DNA of 64,000 bases, from the NCBI GenBank assembly GCA_038206355.1, contig JBBRAY010000015.1:10597-74596 (forward strand), written 5' to 3'. A model generated the notes under the pieces. That model was given only the letters and a program-made list of their open reading frames with translations. It was not told where the DNA came from and ran no database searches. This document shows, in pieces, positions 7,350 to 15,114 of the stretch. The DNA is from JAPLDB01 sp038206355 (GTDB taxonomy: Bacteria; Bacteroidota; Bacteroidia; AKYH767-A; 2013-40CM-41-45). The position numbers and the translations under genes are program-made. The number at the start of each line of letters is the position of its first letter. The first letter of the stretch is position 1.

Positions 7350-10300
7350 ATGCTTGAAATAGATTTAAAAGAAAAATTCACATCAGTTCACTTTGAAGAA
7401 GTGATTTCCAAATACTGGAAATCATCCTTTGAAGAAAAGAACATTGAATTTAATCTTACTAAATTGGAATGGATTGCTATTGAGCAGATAACTTTTTTAG
7501 TGAGTTGGATAAATGAATTGGCTGCTTTGAATAAAAAAGTTTCGGTTCTGTTACCAAGTTCAAGAGACATTCGGACAACCGACCCTGTTTTTAAAAGAAG
7601 GCAATTTTGTGTAAACTATCTTTTAATTGATTGGAAGTTTTTCGCATTGCTTGACGAGAGAGTTCAAAAAATTTCAGGCGATATAAACGCTACACGAAAA
7701 GCCAAAAGAGATATACCATACCATGAGGTTGGAGCGATGCCATACGATTCGGCAACCTTTGATATTGATTTTTATGAATTGTATGAAACCGCTCTCAGCG
7801 GTTTCATCAATTACATAGAGCATGAGATAAAGGAAAACACTTTACTGAATTATTTTGACAATCATTTTCTGCACTATTCAATTATCAAGGAGTTTTATTC
7901 CAACACATGCCAACATGCTTATAAAGATTCCAAAAATAAAAAATGTTTTTTTTCTCTTGATTCCAACAATAAGATTGACAAAAAATTTTATGGGGAAGTA
8001 TTAGCAACAAAGCTAACTGAAAGATATTCTGAAAGACCAAAAGAAGAACAAGCATTTTTTAAAGATAAAAGTGGAGCTTTCATAAACACTTCTTTTATAG
8101 AGTTCAATTTTTTAGATTTTGGTGAAGGGATTGTAAGCACTCTCAAGAAAAAATATTCAGAGGAAAAGATTGAATTAATAAAGGACAAACTTAGTCCGAA
8201 CCATGATAAGCAAAACGAGGACACGAGAATTTTAGAATACGCTTTTCTTCTTTTTACTTCAAAGTATGAGTTAGGAAAAGATTTTGAAATGCACGATTAC
8301 ATCCCAAGAGGGCTTTACATTATCAAAGATATTGTAAAGAGATACGGGGGAATGATAATAGCAAGGAGTAAGAAAGGGAAAGTAATATTTAACTGCAACA
8401 CAAATAATTTAGCTGATGAAGTAATTTTCAGAGATAATGACAAAGACAAATCAATCGGGGAAGGATTCCCCGGAACATCAATAACAATAATTCTTCCAGC
8501 GAAAGAGAAAGAAAAAGCAACTCATTACAAACGAAATGTTCAGACAGTTTCAAAATCCCTACCTACTCCACACTTCATAAATTTACTTAGCTATACAAAC
8601 AAAATTTCATCAAGTGAAATTGTTACAAGTCAAACTAACGAGGTAGAGAAAAGAATAAAGTTCTTTGAAGAATTTTTCAGGAGCATTTGTAACGAATTTT
8701 TGAATTTAAAAAGCTCTAACGGAGATTTGGTTCTTTTAGATTTTGCAGGCATTGAAAGAGCAAATCAAGATATTTTTAACAAGTTCATTTACTTCTTAGC
8801 TTATTGCCCTTTAATTTCAGAGAAGATAAATGTTTGCCTTTTCAATGTTATTGAAAAAGGAATTAATCAGGCACTACTGGTTGGAGATAATGAGATAAAA
8901 AAATCAAAAGGATTTTTCATCAAACCTATTCCTTGCATCTATCCCGATTTATCAGTCAACTGGATTGGAATCAATGACAGGGAGTTAGAAAAAAGTGTCA
9001 ATGAAGTTTGGAAAGAAAATTACTCTAAGAACGAAACCTTCACTGACATACATCACCTTGCAGAGAATGTTCTCAAAATTTTATTTGAAGACAACGGTAA
9101 AACAACTTTTGCTATTCAAGTTCAATCTTATTTCAGCATCATTGAATTGATATACCAACATCATAAATCTTTTATTGAAAATGAACTAACAGAAAACGGA
9201 GTTGAGTTTAAAGAATTAAAAAACGAAGAACATAATTACAATGTTGTTTTAAATACAAAGATTGATAAGGAAACAGGAAAGCAACGAGCTTACCTCACTT
9301 CTAATGGCAAATACCAAAAAGAGTTTTTGACCTTCATTGAGAAACTTTACATACGAGAATACAGGCGTTTGATTTCAACCTACTTTCTTTATAATTTTTG
9401 TTTTGATAATTCGGGAGAAGAAAGAGGAAAGATAATTACTGAAACTACAAAAGTTTTAACTGTTACACTTAGCAGCCAGCTATTAGGCAAAGAGTTTACC
9501 GAAATAATGAACGAGTTAGAATTTACAAAAAGGAAGGTTGCTCTTATTCCACTCTCAAACTATTATGACTTTAATACTGAAGAACCCTTTAATGAAATAC
9601 ATGATACTGATAAAATTATTGTTGTCAATGATGTAATTTCTACTGGAAACCTTTCAAGAAAAATAACTATATCAGTTGAAGAAAAAAAAGCTTCAATTGT
9701 TTCAATGATAACAATTATTGATAGCAGAACAGACGATGACAAGAAAACTGAAATAAATTCAGAAATCACTTCTCTTTTTGAAAGACCGGTTGAGAAATTT
9801 TCTGATAATCCTTTTGACACCAATCCGATTTGGATAAATCCAATTCTTAATGCCCCTACTACAATGAGTAGGGAAAAAAGCAACAAGGAAAGTATTCTTA
9901 AAACTCCTCAAGAGTTTGTCAATTTTTTTAAGAACGATAACTTATTTAAGGTTGGGCATTTTCACCAAAACACCAGACATCTTACCTATTATCTACAAAC
10001 AGATGATTTCTTTAAAGAGGAACACAAAGAAGGGTTTCCAGTCATTTCAAAAATTATTGAAACACTCAAAAACAGAATTGCAGCGGAAAAAAATCTTTCA
10101 CTTGAAAGTGATTTAATTGAAATTAGGCGAATACATCAAGTTTACAATTCTCAATACCGAGAGACCAATAAAAACGAAAAAAAAATAGATACTAAGCACA
10201 AAGGAATAGTAAAGTCATTTAAAGCAATTGAAGGTTTGCTTTCGGAACAACTTGCAAAGCATAAACAGTATTCAATTTACGAGCAACAATCAAATCAATT

Positions 10301-12404
10301 TGTTGATTTTATTTTTTACCCCTTTCTTTCTTCTGTTTCTGAAATTGAGAAAAACCTAAATCCTATATCTTATAGTTTAAGAGGCAATCACTCAATTGAG
10401 ATTTATCCTTTGCCCAGAATCATGACTCCAAGGGGCTGGCGATTTAGCTTCCCACCAAAATTTTTAAACTTTCACACTAAAGATAAAGCTGCTTTAATTT
10501 TGGATGATGGTTCATGCACTGGTGAAACGATAACGCAAATGATTGATTCGTTAAGTTTTTTAGAACTGAATGAAATTTTTGTCCTATCAATTTTTGGAAG
10601 ATTGGAAGATTTTCAACGAGAATTTTTATCAAGAATTAAGCAGGTAAAAGTTAAAGACAAAAACAAAGTTTATAAAAGCATTCCTGTAAGTGTTTTTTTC
10701 GGAACACATTTTCATATTCCAGTTTACAATAAAAACACTCATCCTTCAAGAGCAGAGATAAAGGAAATGGAGGATATTGAAAACCTTTATAAGGAAAATG
10801 AAAACACTCTACCGACACACTTAAAGAATTATATTGAGAGAAGAAAGACAGAAATTTTGAAACCGATTAATCCCCGTTATTCAAACTCACAGTTTTCAAT
10901 AATTCCAAAGGATGTTCCAAGAAGATTGATGTTTGTTGTAAGAGATTTAGTTGGAAATTTTGATAGCTATAGATTATTTAAAGAGGATGAAATTGGTTTC
11001 AATGAAACAATTCAAGACAAACAAATTCTTAGTAGTTTAAAAGATATACTAAAAAAGCCACAAGGTAAAATGGCTTTAATTGCCGTGCTAATTGAAGAAC
11101 CTTATTTAGTTGACACTATAAAAAGAATTTGCCCTGAAATTTTATCTGATGAGAAAGAGCCAAATAATCTAACTGATTTCATTCTTAACGAGATTAAAAA
11201 TACAACTTCAAAAATTGATGTTTCCTATTTGCATTTTTGTTTAGTTGGACTCTACACTATAAATTTTGAATCTTATTATGACTTCTCATTTCTTCTTTCC
11301 TTGCTTGATAAAATTGAGAGTTTAAATTCAGAAGGGCAACATTTGTTGAATTACATTGGATATTTCTTTTCCACAATTTTATTTAAGACAAAAAGAATTT
11401 TCACTGATGAATCAAATTTAAATGCCAAACTAATTATTCAGAAACTTTACTTGCATATAAACGATTCTGCTAACCATGGAAAAAAGTATTCGGCACTTGT
11501 AAAAGAGCTTTACAATGAATCATTAATTATCCTTGATGATTTCCCAAGCAACCTTGAAGTAAAATTAATTTTCAGGGTAAAACAATATTACCAAAGACAA
11601 GTCAGTAACCATGATGGAAAACGCAAAGCAAGTCATCCAAATTATTTTACCAAATTTGACAGCATTACAAACCGATTAGGTGTTTATGCGGAAAATGCAC
11701 CAAGTGACGCTGATAAGGATAAACTTTTCAAAGATTTGTTTGGCTTGGTTGATATAACTAACAAACGCCTCTTTACCGACTTAAAACCAGTGCTTAATTT
11801 TCTTGAACCCTTTTATTTAAATTTTGATTTTGGAATTGATATTTCAGAACATAAAAAACTGGTAGGCGAATTTGACAGGTTGCAAAAAAATTTGGAAGAT
11901 GAAACAAAATTTAAAACAGAAACCCTCTCTGACAAAAATATTCCAATCGTTCTAAAGTGGCTTGAAAAATTTAATGAGAGTTTCTTTCTTTTAAAATCGC
12001 CACTCCCCGATTTCTTTATAAAGAACAAAACAAATTTATTGCATTTAATAAATAGCACCATTAGTGAACACGAAGTATTAAATGGGAAAAGTGAATTAAG
12101 TTTAGATATTCCCGAAAAAATCAACTTGGAAATTCATCCATATTTATTGCGGCTTGTTTTCTACGAACTAATTGAAAACAAACATAAATATGCGAAAGAG
12201 GCAACCGCAAGTATTAAGTATTCCGAAGACAGTAAATACATTACCATTATCTACAGCCAAACAGAAGCATTTGATGAAGACAAAAATGAGAATGGGCTTA
12301 TTACAATCAGAAACATTATTAGTCGTTATGGCGGCAAGACAGCTACAAAGCCAAAACCCAATTACGAATTTGAAATTAAGTTACCTAAAGAAGTTAAACT
12401 ATAA
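7350..12404 (+). CDS. Giant STAS / GHKL-ATPase / dual phosphoribosyltransferase-like protein
   Basis: 1684 residues and strikingly AT-rich. Segments read by eye are as follows. 1-110 is a STAS-like fold (EWIAIEQITFLVSWINELAAL..VSVLLPS). About 120-385 is a GHKL ATPase with N-box E181...N185TCQHAY, G1 D256FGEG, G321LYIIKDIVKRYGG and G375T. About 430-510 is a second STAS-like segment (GDLVLLDFAGIERANQ). About 660-830 is a PRTase-like domain with the PRPP-type motif VVNDVISTG (758-766). About 1000-1130 is a second PRTase-like domain, ALILDDGSCTG (1048-1058). A long helical region follows, then a C-terminal GHKL-like segment, E1606LIENKHKYA and G1649LITIRNIISRYGG, without an obvious DxGxG. No signal peptide or membrane span is seen, so it is probably cytosolic. 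Paired STAS and GHKL domains recall SpoIIAA/SpoIIAB partner switching. Together with the phosphorylase neighbour this suggests a nucleotide-linked signalling or defence device; that is inference. I do not recognise a named family. Confidence 0.75.
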   Translation: MLEIDLKEKFTSVHFEEVISKYWKSSFEEKNIEFNLTKLEWIAIEQITFLVSWINELAALNKKVSVLLPSSRDIRTTDPVFKRRQFCVNYLLIDWKFFALLDERVQKISGDINATRKAKRDIPYHEVGAMPYDSATFDIDFYELYETALSGFINYIEHEIKENTLLNYFDNHFLHYSIIKEFYSNTCQHAYKDSKNKKCFFSLDSNNKIDKKFYGEVLATKLTERYSERPKEEQAFFKDKSGAFINTSFIEFNFLDFGEGIVSTLKKKYSEEKIELIKDKLSPNHDKQNEDTRILEYAFLLFTSKYELGKDFEMHDYIPRGLYIIKDIVKRYGGMIIARSKKGKVIFNCNTNNLADEVIFRDNDKDKSIGEGFPGTSITIILPAKEKEKATHYKRNVQTVSKSLPTPHFINLLSYTNKISSSEIVTSQTNEVEKRIKFFEEFFRSICNEFLNLKSSNGDLVLLDFAGIERANQDIFNKFIYFLAYCPLISEKINVCLFNVIEKGINQALLVGDNEIKKSKGFFIKPIPCIYPDLSVNWIGINDRELEKSVNEVWKENYSKNETFTDIHHLAENVLKILFEDNGKTTFAIQVQSYFSIIELIYQHHKSFIENELTENGVEFKELKNEEHNYNVVLNTKIDKETGKQRAYLTSNGKYQKEFLTFIEKLYIREYRRLISTYFLYNFCFDNSGEERGKIITETTKVLTVTLSSQLLGKEFTEIMNELEFTKRKVALIPLSNYYDFNTEEPFNEIHDTDKIIVVNDVISTGNLSRKITISVEEKKASIVSMITIIDSRTDDDKKTEINSEITSLFERPVEKFSDNPFDTNPIWINPILNAPTTMSREKSNKESILKTPQEFVNFFKNDNLFKVGHFHQNTRHLTYYLQTDDFFKEEHKEGFPVISKIIETLKNRIAAEKNLSLESDLIEIRRIHQVYNSQYRETNKNEKKIDTKHKGIVKSFKAIEGLLSEQLAKHKQYSIYEQQSNQFVDFIFYPFLSSVSEIEKNLNPISYSLRGNHSIEIYPLPRIMTPRGWRFSFPPKFLNFHTKDKAALILDDGSCTGETITQMIDSLSFLELNEIFVLSIFGRLEDFQREFLSRIKQVKVKDKNKVYKSIPVSVFFGTHFHIPVYNKNTHPSRAEIKEMEDIENLYKENENTLPTHLKNYIERRKTEILKPINPRYSNSQFSIIPKDVPRRLMFVVRDLVGNFDSYRLFKEDEIGFNETIQDKQILSSLKDILKKPQGKMALIAVLIEEPYLVDTIKRICPEILSDEKEPNNLTDFILNEIKNTTSKIDVSYLHFCLVGLYTINFESYYDFSFLLSLLDKIESLNSEGQHLLNYIGYFFSTILFKTKRIFTDESNLNAKLIIQKLYLHINDSANHGKKYSALVKELYNESLIILDDFPSNLEVKLIFRVKQYYQRQVSNHDGKRKASHPNYFTKFDSITNRLGVYAENAPSDADKDKLFKDLFGLVDITNKRLFTDLKPVLNFLEPFYLNFDFGIDISEHKKLVGEFDRLQKNLEDETKFKTETLSDKNIPIVLKWLEKFNESFFLLKSPLPDFFIKNKTNLLHLINSTISEHEVLNGKSELSLDIPEKINLEIHPYLLRLVFYELIENKHKYAKEATASIKYSEDSKYITIIYSQTEAFDEDKNENGLITIRNIISRYGGKTATKPKPNYEFEIKLPKEVKL

Positions 12405-12409
12405 ATAAA

Positions 12410-13597
12410 ATGGACAATACACTTCACATCCTAATCAATGATGAAAGCGTTGGCAATGATTCAACCGACCCATCAGTATTCAGTTATTTTGATGTTTTGC
12501 AAAGACCTTTTATACAGGTAAAAGATGCAAATCAGTTTGACTATTTAATTTCAGCTTTGCCTGAATCAACAGAAGTCGCTATTTGGATACATCCAAATGC
12601 GTCACTAAAAAAATTAGAAAATGTAGATACTCCTGGCGAGGCATCAATGACTGCATTGGCATTGAAGGAGATTGACTTTACTGTAATTTCCCGTTATCCT
12701 GATGATGTTTCAAAAGATTTGCTTGCAGACATAAATAAAACCCCAATTAAACTTGGTAGTATTTACAAGGAAATTAAAAATGCAAAAACAGTTACTGTTG
12801 GAAGTATTAAGAGCAAAGGAAAAATTAGTGAGACATCTGTTATTCCAATCTATGAGCATGTTGATGTTGCAATTATTGCGGCACTGTATGAAGATGAGTT
12901 TAAAAGTTTGAAAGAATTTTTAGAGGACGAGAAACCCGTTGAAGGTTTTGAAACAATGAAAATTGCCAAGCTTAAAAATTCAGACAAAAAGGTTTTGGTT
13001 GACTTTCAAACAAAAATGGGAATGGTTGAGGCAACTTATCTCTCCACTCAAATTTTAGCAAGGTTTTCTCCTAAGTATTTAATAATGGTTGGCGTTTGTG
13101 GCGGCAGGGCAACAAAGGGTATTAACTTGCTTGACATACTTATTCCAAATAAAGTTTTTGACTTTCAAACAGGAAAGTATGAAGGAGGGGAATTTAAACC
13201 TTATTTGAGGGCTTGTAATATCAATAACAAAAAAGCTATTGATGCTGCTGATGACATTTTAAAGAAAATGGAAGATTATGTAAACACTCCTCTAAAGGCG
13301 AAATGTAAAGGCGTTACAATAAGAAGTAGAACTTTAGCTTGTGGTAATGTAGTTGTAAAAACAGATGGTTATCTTGAAACAGTTGTCGCAGGTTTTGATG
13401 AAGAAACAGAGGGTATTGAAATGGAAAGTTTTGGTGTTGTAAGAACAACGGAATTACTTGAAGATAAAAAAGTAACTCCAATAATTATTAAATCAGTCAT
13501 GGACTTTACAGAGAAAAGTAAAAATGATAAAGACAAAGCAAACGCTGCTTATCTTAGTGCATGTTTTACTTATTTCTTAGTGAAAGACCACTTATAG
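12410..13597 (+). CDS. Nucleoside phosphorylase/MTAN-domain protein with N-terminal sensor-like domain
   Basis: 395 residues, beginning 5 bp after the giant gene, so almost certainly co-transcribed. Residues 1-140 form an alpha/beta domain loosely like a receiver domain (LHILINDE, EVAIWIHPN, FTVISRYPDD). From about 150 a nucleoside-phosphorylase (MTAN/PNP) domain begins with VDVAIIAALYEDEFKSL. It includes VGVCGG (227-232), GIEMESFG (335-342, catalytic-type glutamates) and the active-site-like D365 in KSVMDFTEK. Domains of this family cleave or phosphorolyse nucleoside N-glycosidic bonds and are known as N- or C-terminal modules in bacterial stress and defence proteins. Paired with PRTase-like domains that handle phosphoribosyl groups, it could be sensor or effector of the island. 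The codons share the AT-rich usage of the upstream gene. Confidence 0.8.
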   Translation: MDNTLHILINDESVGNDSTDPSVFSYFDVLQRPFIQVKDANQFDYLISALPESTEVAIWIHPNASLKKLENVDTPGEASMTALALKEIDFTVISRYPDDVSKDLLADINKTPIKLGSIYKEIKNAKTVTVGSIKSKGKISETSVIPIYEHVDVAIIAALYEDEFKSLKEFLEDEKPVEGFETMKIAKLKNSDKKVLVDFQTKMGMVEATYLSTQILARFSPKYLIMVGVCGGRATKGINLLDILIPNKVFDFQTGKYEGGEFKPYLRACNINNKKAIDAADDILKKMEDYVNTPLKAKCKGVTIRSRTLACGNVVVKTDGYLETVVAGFDEETEGIEMESFGVVRTTELLEDKKVTPIIIKSVMDFTEKSKNDKDKANAAYLSACFTYFLVKDHL

Positions 13598-13606
13598 CCA
13601 ACGCAC

Positions 13607-13678
13607 ATTGCAAGCACATTTTATTTTTTGCAAACGCACAAAAAGCCAACGCAGAAAAAAATAAAAAGAGCTTGCAAT
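13607..13678. repeat. Right island hairpin, same loop as the left one
   Basis: The arm attgcaagcacattttattt (extending to 13629) pairs with 13655-13678 at about 20 of 23 positions. The loop 13630-13654 contains CACAAAAAGCCAACGCA, nearly the loop of the 7243-7312 hairpin, though the arms are unrelated in sequence. It starts 10 bases after the phosphorylase stop codon. No T-run follows on the + strand, so it is not a standard terminator. Confidence 0.75.
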
Positions 13679-13923
13679 CTTCCACCCAAGAAAAAAAATT
13701 GAATTAAAAAATTTCTCCCACCCACAAAAAAAATTAAAAACTCAAACGCACAGTGCTAACACGAACAGACACCGCCTTGAATGTAAATCGCTTCGGACAA
13801 AGTGTGAGCGGACTTCAAACAGTTGTGCTTCGTGGGAAAAGCAGGGCAGCAGCTAACATAAAGCATCGTAGTAGTCAGCGCCTCCGGATATAAACTACAA
13901 GGCGAATAAGTTTTTCGCTGATG

Positions 13924-13939
13924 ATCTACTCTCTGTTGA
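13924..13939 (+). repeat. 16-bp direct repeat, left copy (flanks higBA)
   Basis: atctactctctgttga is repeated exactly at 15041-15056, about 1.1 kb away. The adjoining bases (atgacccggca versus ctatcccgcag) are also similar. The pair encloses higBA and the broken small gene, so it may mark an insertion or a recombination boundary. Confidence 0.7.
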
Positions 13940-14089
13940 ATGACCCGGCAAAATTGAAATTATATCAATGGGGACTAATTCCGCAATTTTTAGGGTATGC
14001 GCTTGGCTTTTTGGGAATGCCTGTATGAGTGTTGATTTTTTGCGTGGTACTGTAAGTGTCAACTAAGGAGAATTATTGTGGAATTTAAC

Positions 14090-14120
14090 TTGCTGACTTC
14101 TTTTGAATTGCTTATCTTTG
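14090..14120 (+). promoter_or_regulatory. Promoter of higBA
   Basis: A -33 TTG at 14090-14092 is followed after 20 bases by TATCTTTG (14113-14120), an exact TAnnTTTG match. The spacing to the ATG at 14137 leaves a very short leader. In this family the antitoxin usually binds near such a promoter; no clear operator palindrome is visible. Confidence 0.65.
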
Positions 14121-14136
14121 GCGTTAGTATCGTTAT

Positions 14137-14418
14137 ATGATAGTATCTTTCCGCGACAAAGCAACTCAAAAAATATGGGACGGTGAATGGGTTAAGAACA
14201 CTTCGACGGAAGTACAGCAAGTAACAAGGCGAAAGTTAAGAATGCTCAATAACTCTGTTGACTTAAGAGACCTAATGATTCCACCTTCTAATCGACTTGA
14301 AAAATTGAAGGGTAGGCGTAAAGACTTTTATTCAATTCGTGTCAATGACCAATGGCGAATAATTTTTCGTTGGGAAAACGGAAACGCATATAATGTTGAA
14401 GTAATAGATTATCATTAA
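14137..14418 (+). CDS. higB: HigB-type toxin (RelE/ParE superfamily)
   Basis: 93 residues, typical for HigB. Characteristic segments are IVSFRDKATQKIWDGEW at the N-terminus, LRDLMIPPSNRLEKLKG in the middle and the C-terminal beta strands YSIRVNDQWRIIFRWENG...VEVIDYH. Members are ribosome-dependent mRNA interferases, neutralised by a HigA partner. The toxin gene comes first and the antitoxin gene starts 1 bp after its stop, the usual higBA order. It has its own promoter and lies between short direct repeats in an accessory zone, consistent with recent acquisition. Confidence 0.92.
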   Translation: MIVSFRDKATQKIWDGEWVKNTSTEVQQVTRRKLRMLNNSVDLRDLMIPPSNRLEKLKGRRKDFYSIRVNDQWRIIFRWENGNAYNVEVIDYH

Positions 14419-14419
14419 A

Positions 14420-14719
14420 ATGAAAAGGTTAAAAAACATTCACCCCGGCGAGATTCTTTTAGAAGAATTTCTAATTCCTCTTGAAATTAGTGCTTACAGG
14501 CTTTCTAAAGAAATTTCTATTCCCCAGACACGTATTTCAGAGATCATTAAAGGCAAAAGACGCATTACAGCGGACACTGCTTTAAGGCTGGCCACGTTTT
14601 TTGGAAACTCTGCTAAGTTTTGGCTCGGGCTTCAGGATGATTTTGATTTAGAAAAAGAAAAAAGGTATAGTCAAAAGGACTTAAAGTCAATCAAGCAGTA
14701 CGTGCGTAATGCCGCATAA
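14420..14719 (+). CDS. higA: HigA-type antitoxin (XRE-family HTH)
   Basis: 99 residues. The N-terminus has the HigA signature IHPGEILLEEFLIPLEISAYRLSKEI. It is followed by the HTH (SIPQTRISEIIKGKRRITADTALRLATFFGNSAKFWLGLQDDFDL), with the FWLGLQ..fDL tail typical of this family. It binds and neutralises HigB and presumably represses the higBA promoter. The start codon follows the toxin stop by 1 bp, so translation is coupled. It looks intact. Confidence 0.93.
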   Translation: MKRLKNIHPGEILLEEFLIPLEISAYRLSKEISIPQTRISEIIKGKRRITADTALRLATFFGNSAKFWLGLQDDFDLEKEKRYSQKDLKSIKQYVRNAA

Positions 14720-14744
14720 ACACAGACAAGCGTTGGTTTATCTT

Positions 14745-14885
14745 ATGAAAAAATTCAACGCTGTTAAATTTTTGCAGGAATAGCGCGACAAATTAAGTGA
14801 GAGGTTGTCGAAAAGGATAAAGGAAGAAATTGATGAGTACTTCAAAACGCGTAAATCGGAGATGACAATTCGGCCTGGCACATAA
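14745..14885 (+). pseudogene. Broken small antitoxin-like gene
   Basis: An ATG at 14745 opens MKKFNAVKFLQE, an in-frame TAG follows at 14781-14783, and the same frame continues RDKLSERLSKRIKEEIDEYFKTRK...IRPGT to a TAA at 14883-14885. Read through, it gives a 46-codon basic helical protein resembling small putative antitoxin proteins of Bacteroidota (FDxVKxxRExRDKLSxxL.. pattern). The stop replaces a residue between E12 and R14. It sits 25 bp after higA and is probably a decayed remnant. The family comparison is from memory and tentative. Confidence 0.5.
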
Positions 14886-15114
14886 CCGGTAGCAATTTGA
14901 GCATTGGGTCCTCGTGACCAACTCAAAACCATTTTTCCCTAGTTTCCCAAACAGTTAATTTTTATTTTGGTTTAACAAACACTCGTTTGTTGTATAAAGG
15001 AGATATTTAAGGTCATAGATGGTGGAATCTTTGTAAGATCATCTACTCTCTGTTGACTATCCCGCAGGTGTAAATGTCATTCCCGCAACGGGCATTGCCG
15101 GATAGCCCCAAAAC
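14886..15114. other. Intergenic region downstream of higBA
   Basis: No gene is supported. The region contains short A/T-rich tracts and the right copy of the 16-bp repeat at 15041-15056, then reaches the 3' end of the minus-strand surface-protein gene at 15115. Confidence 0.5.
15041..15056 (+). repeat. 16-bp direct repeat, right copy
   Basis: An exact copy of 13924-13939 (atctactctctgttga). See the left copy for context. Confidence 0.7.

Larger units (their letters stand above)
13679..14136. other. Intergenic region between island and higBA
   Basis: The first part is still A/T-run rich (aaaaaaaattgaattaaaaa near 13690). It contains cacagtgctaacacg (13750-13764), the 14-mer gacaccgccttgaa (13768-13781) and AGCGCCTCCG (13877-13886, inverse of 7106-7115). 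A 35-codon open stretch at 13921-14028 reads MIYSLLNDPAKLKLYQWGL... and then stops; it may be a gene remnant but I do not recognise it. The first copy of a 16-bp repeat, atctactctctgttga, is at 13924-13939. GC content rises again after about 13,790. Confidence 0.5.
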
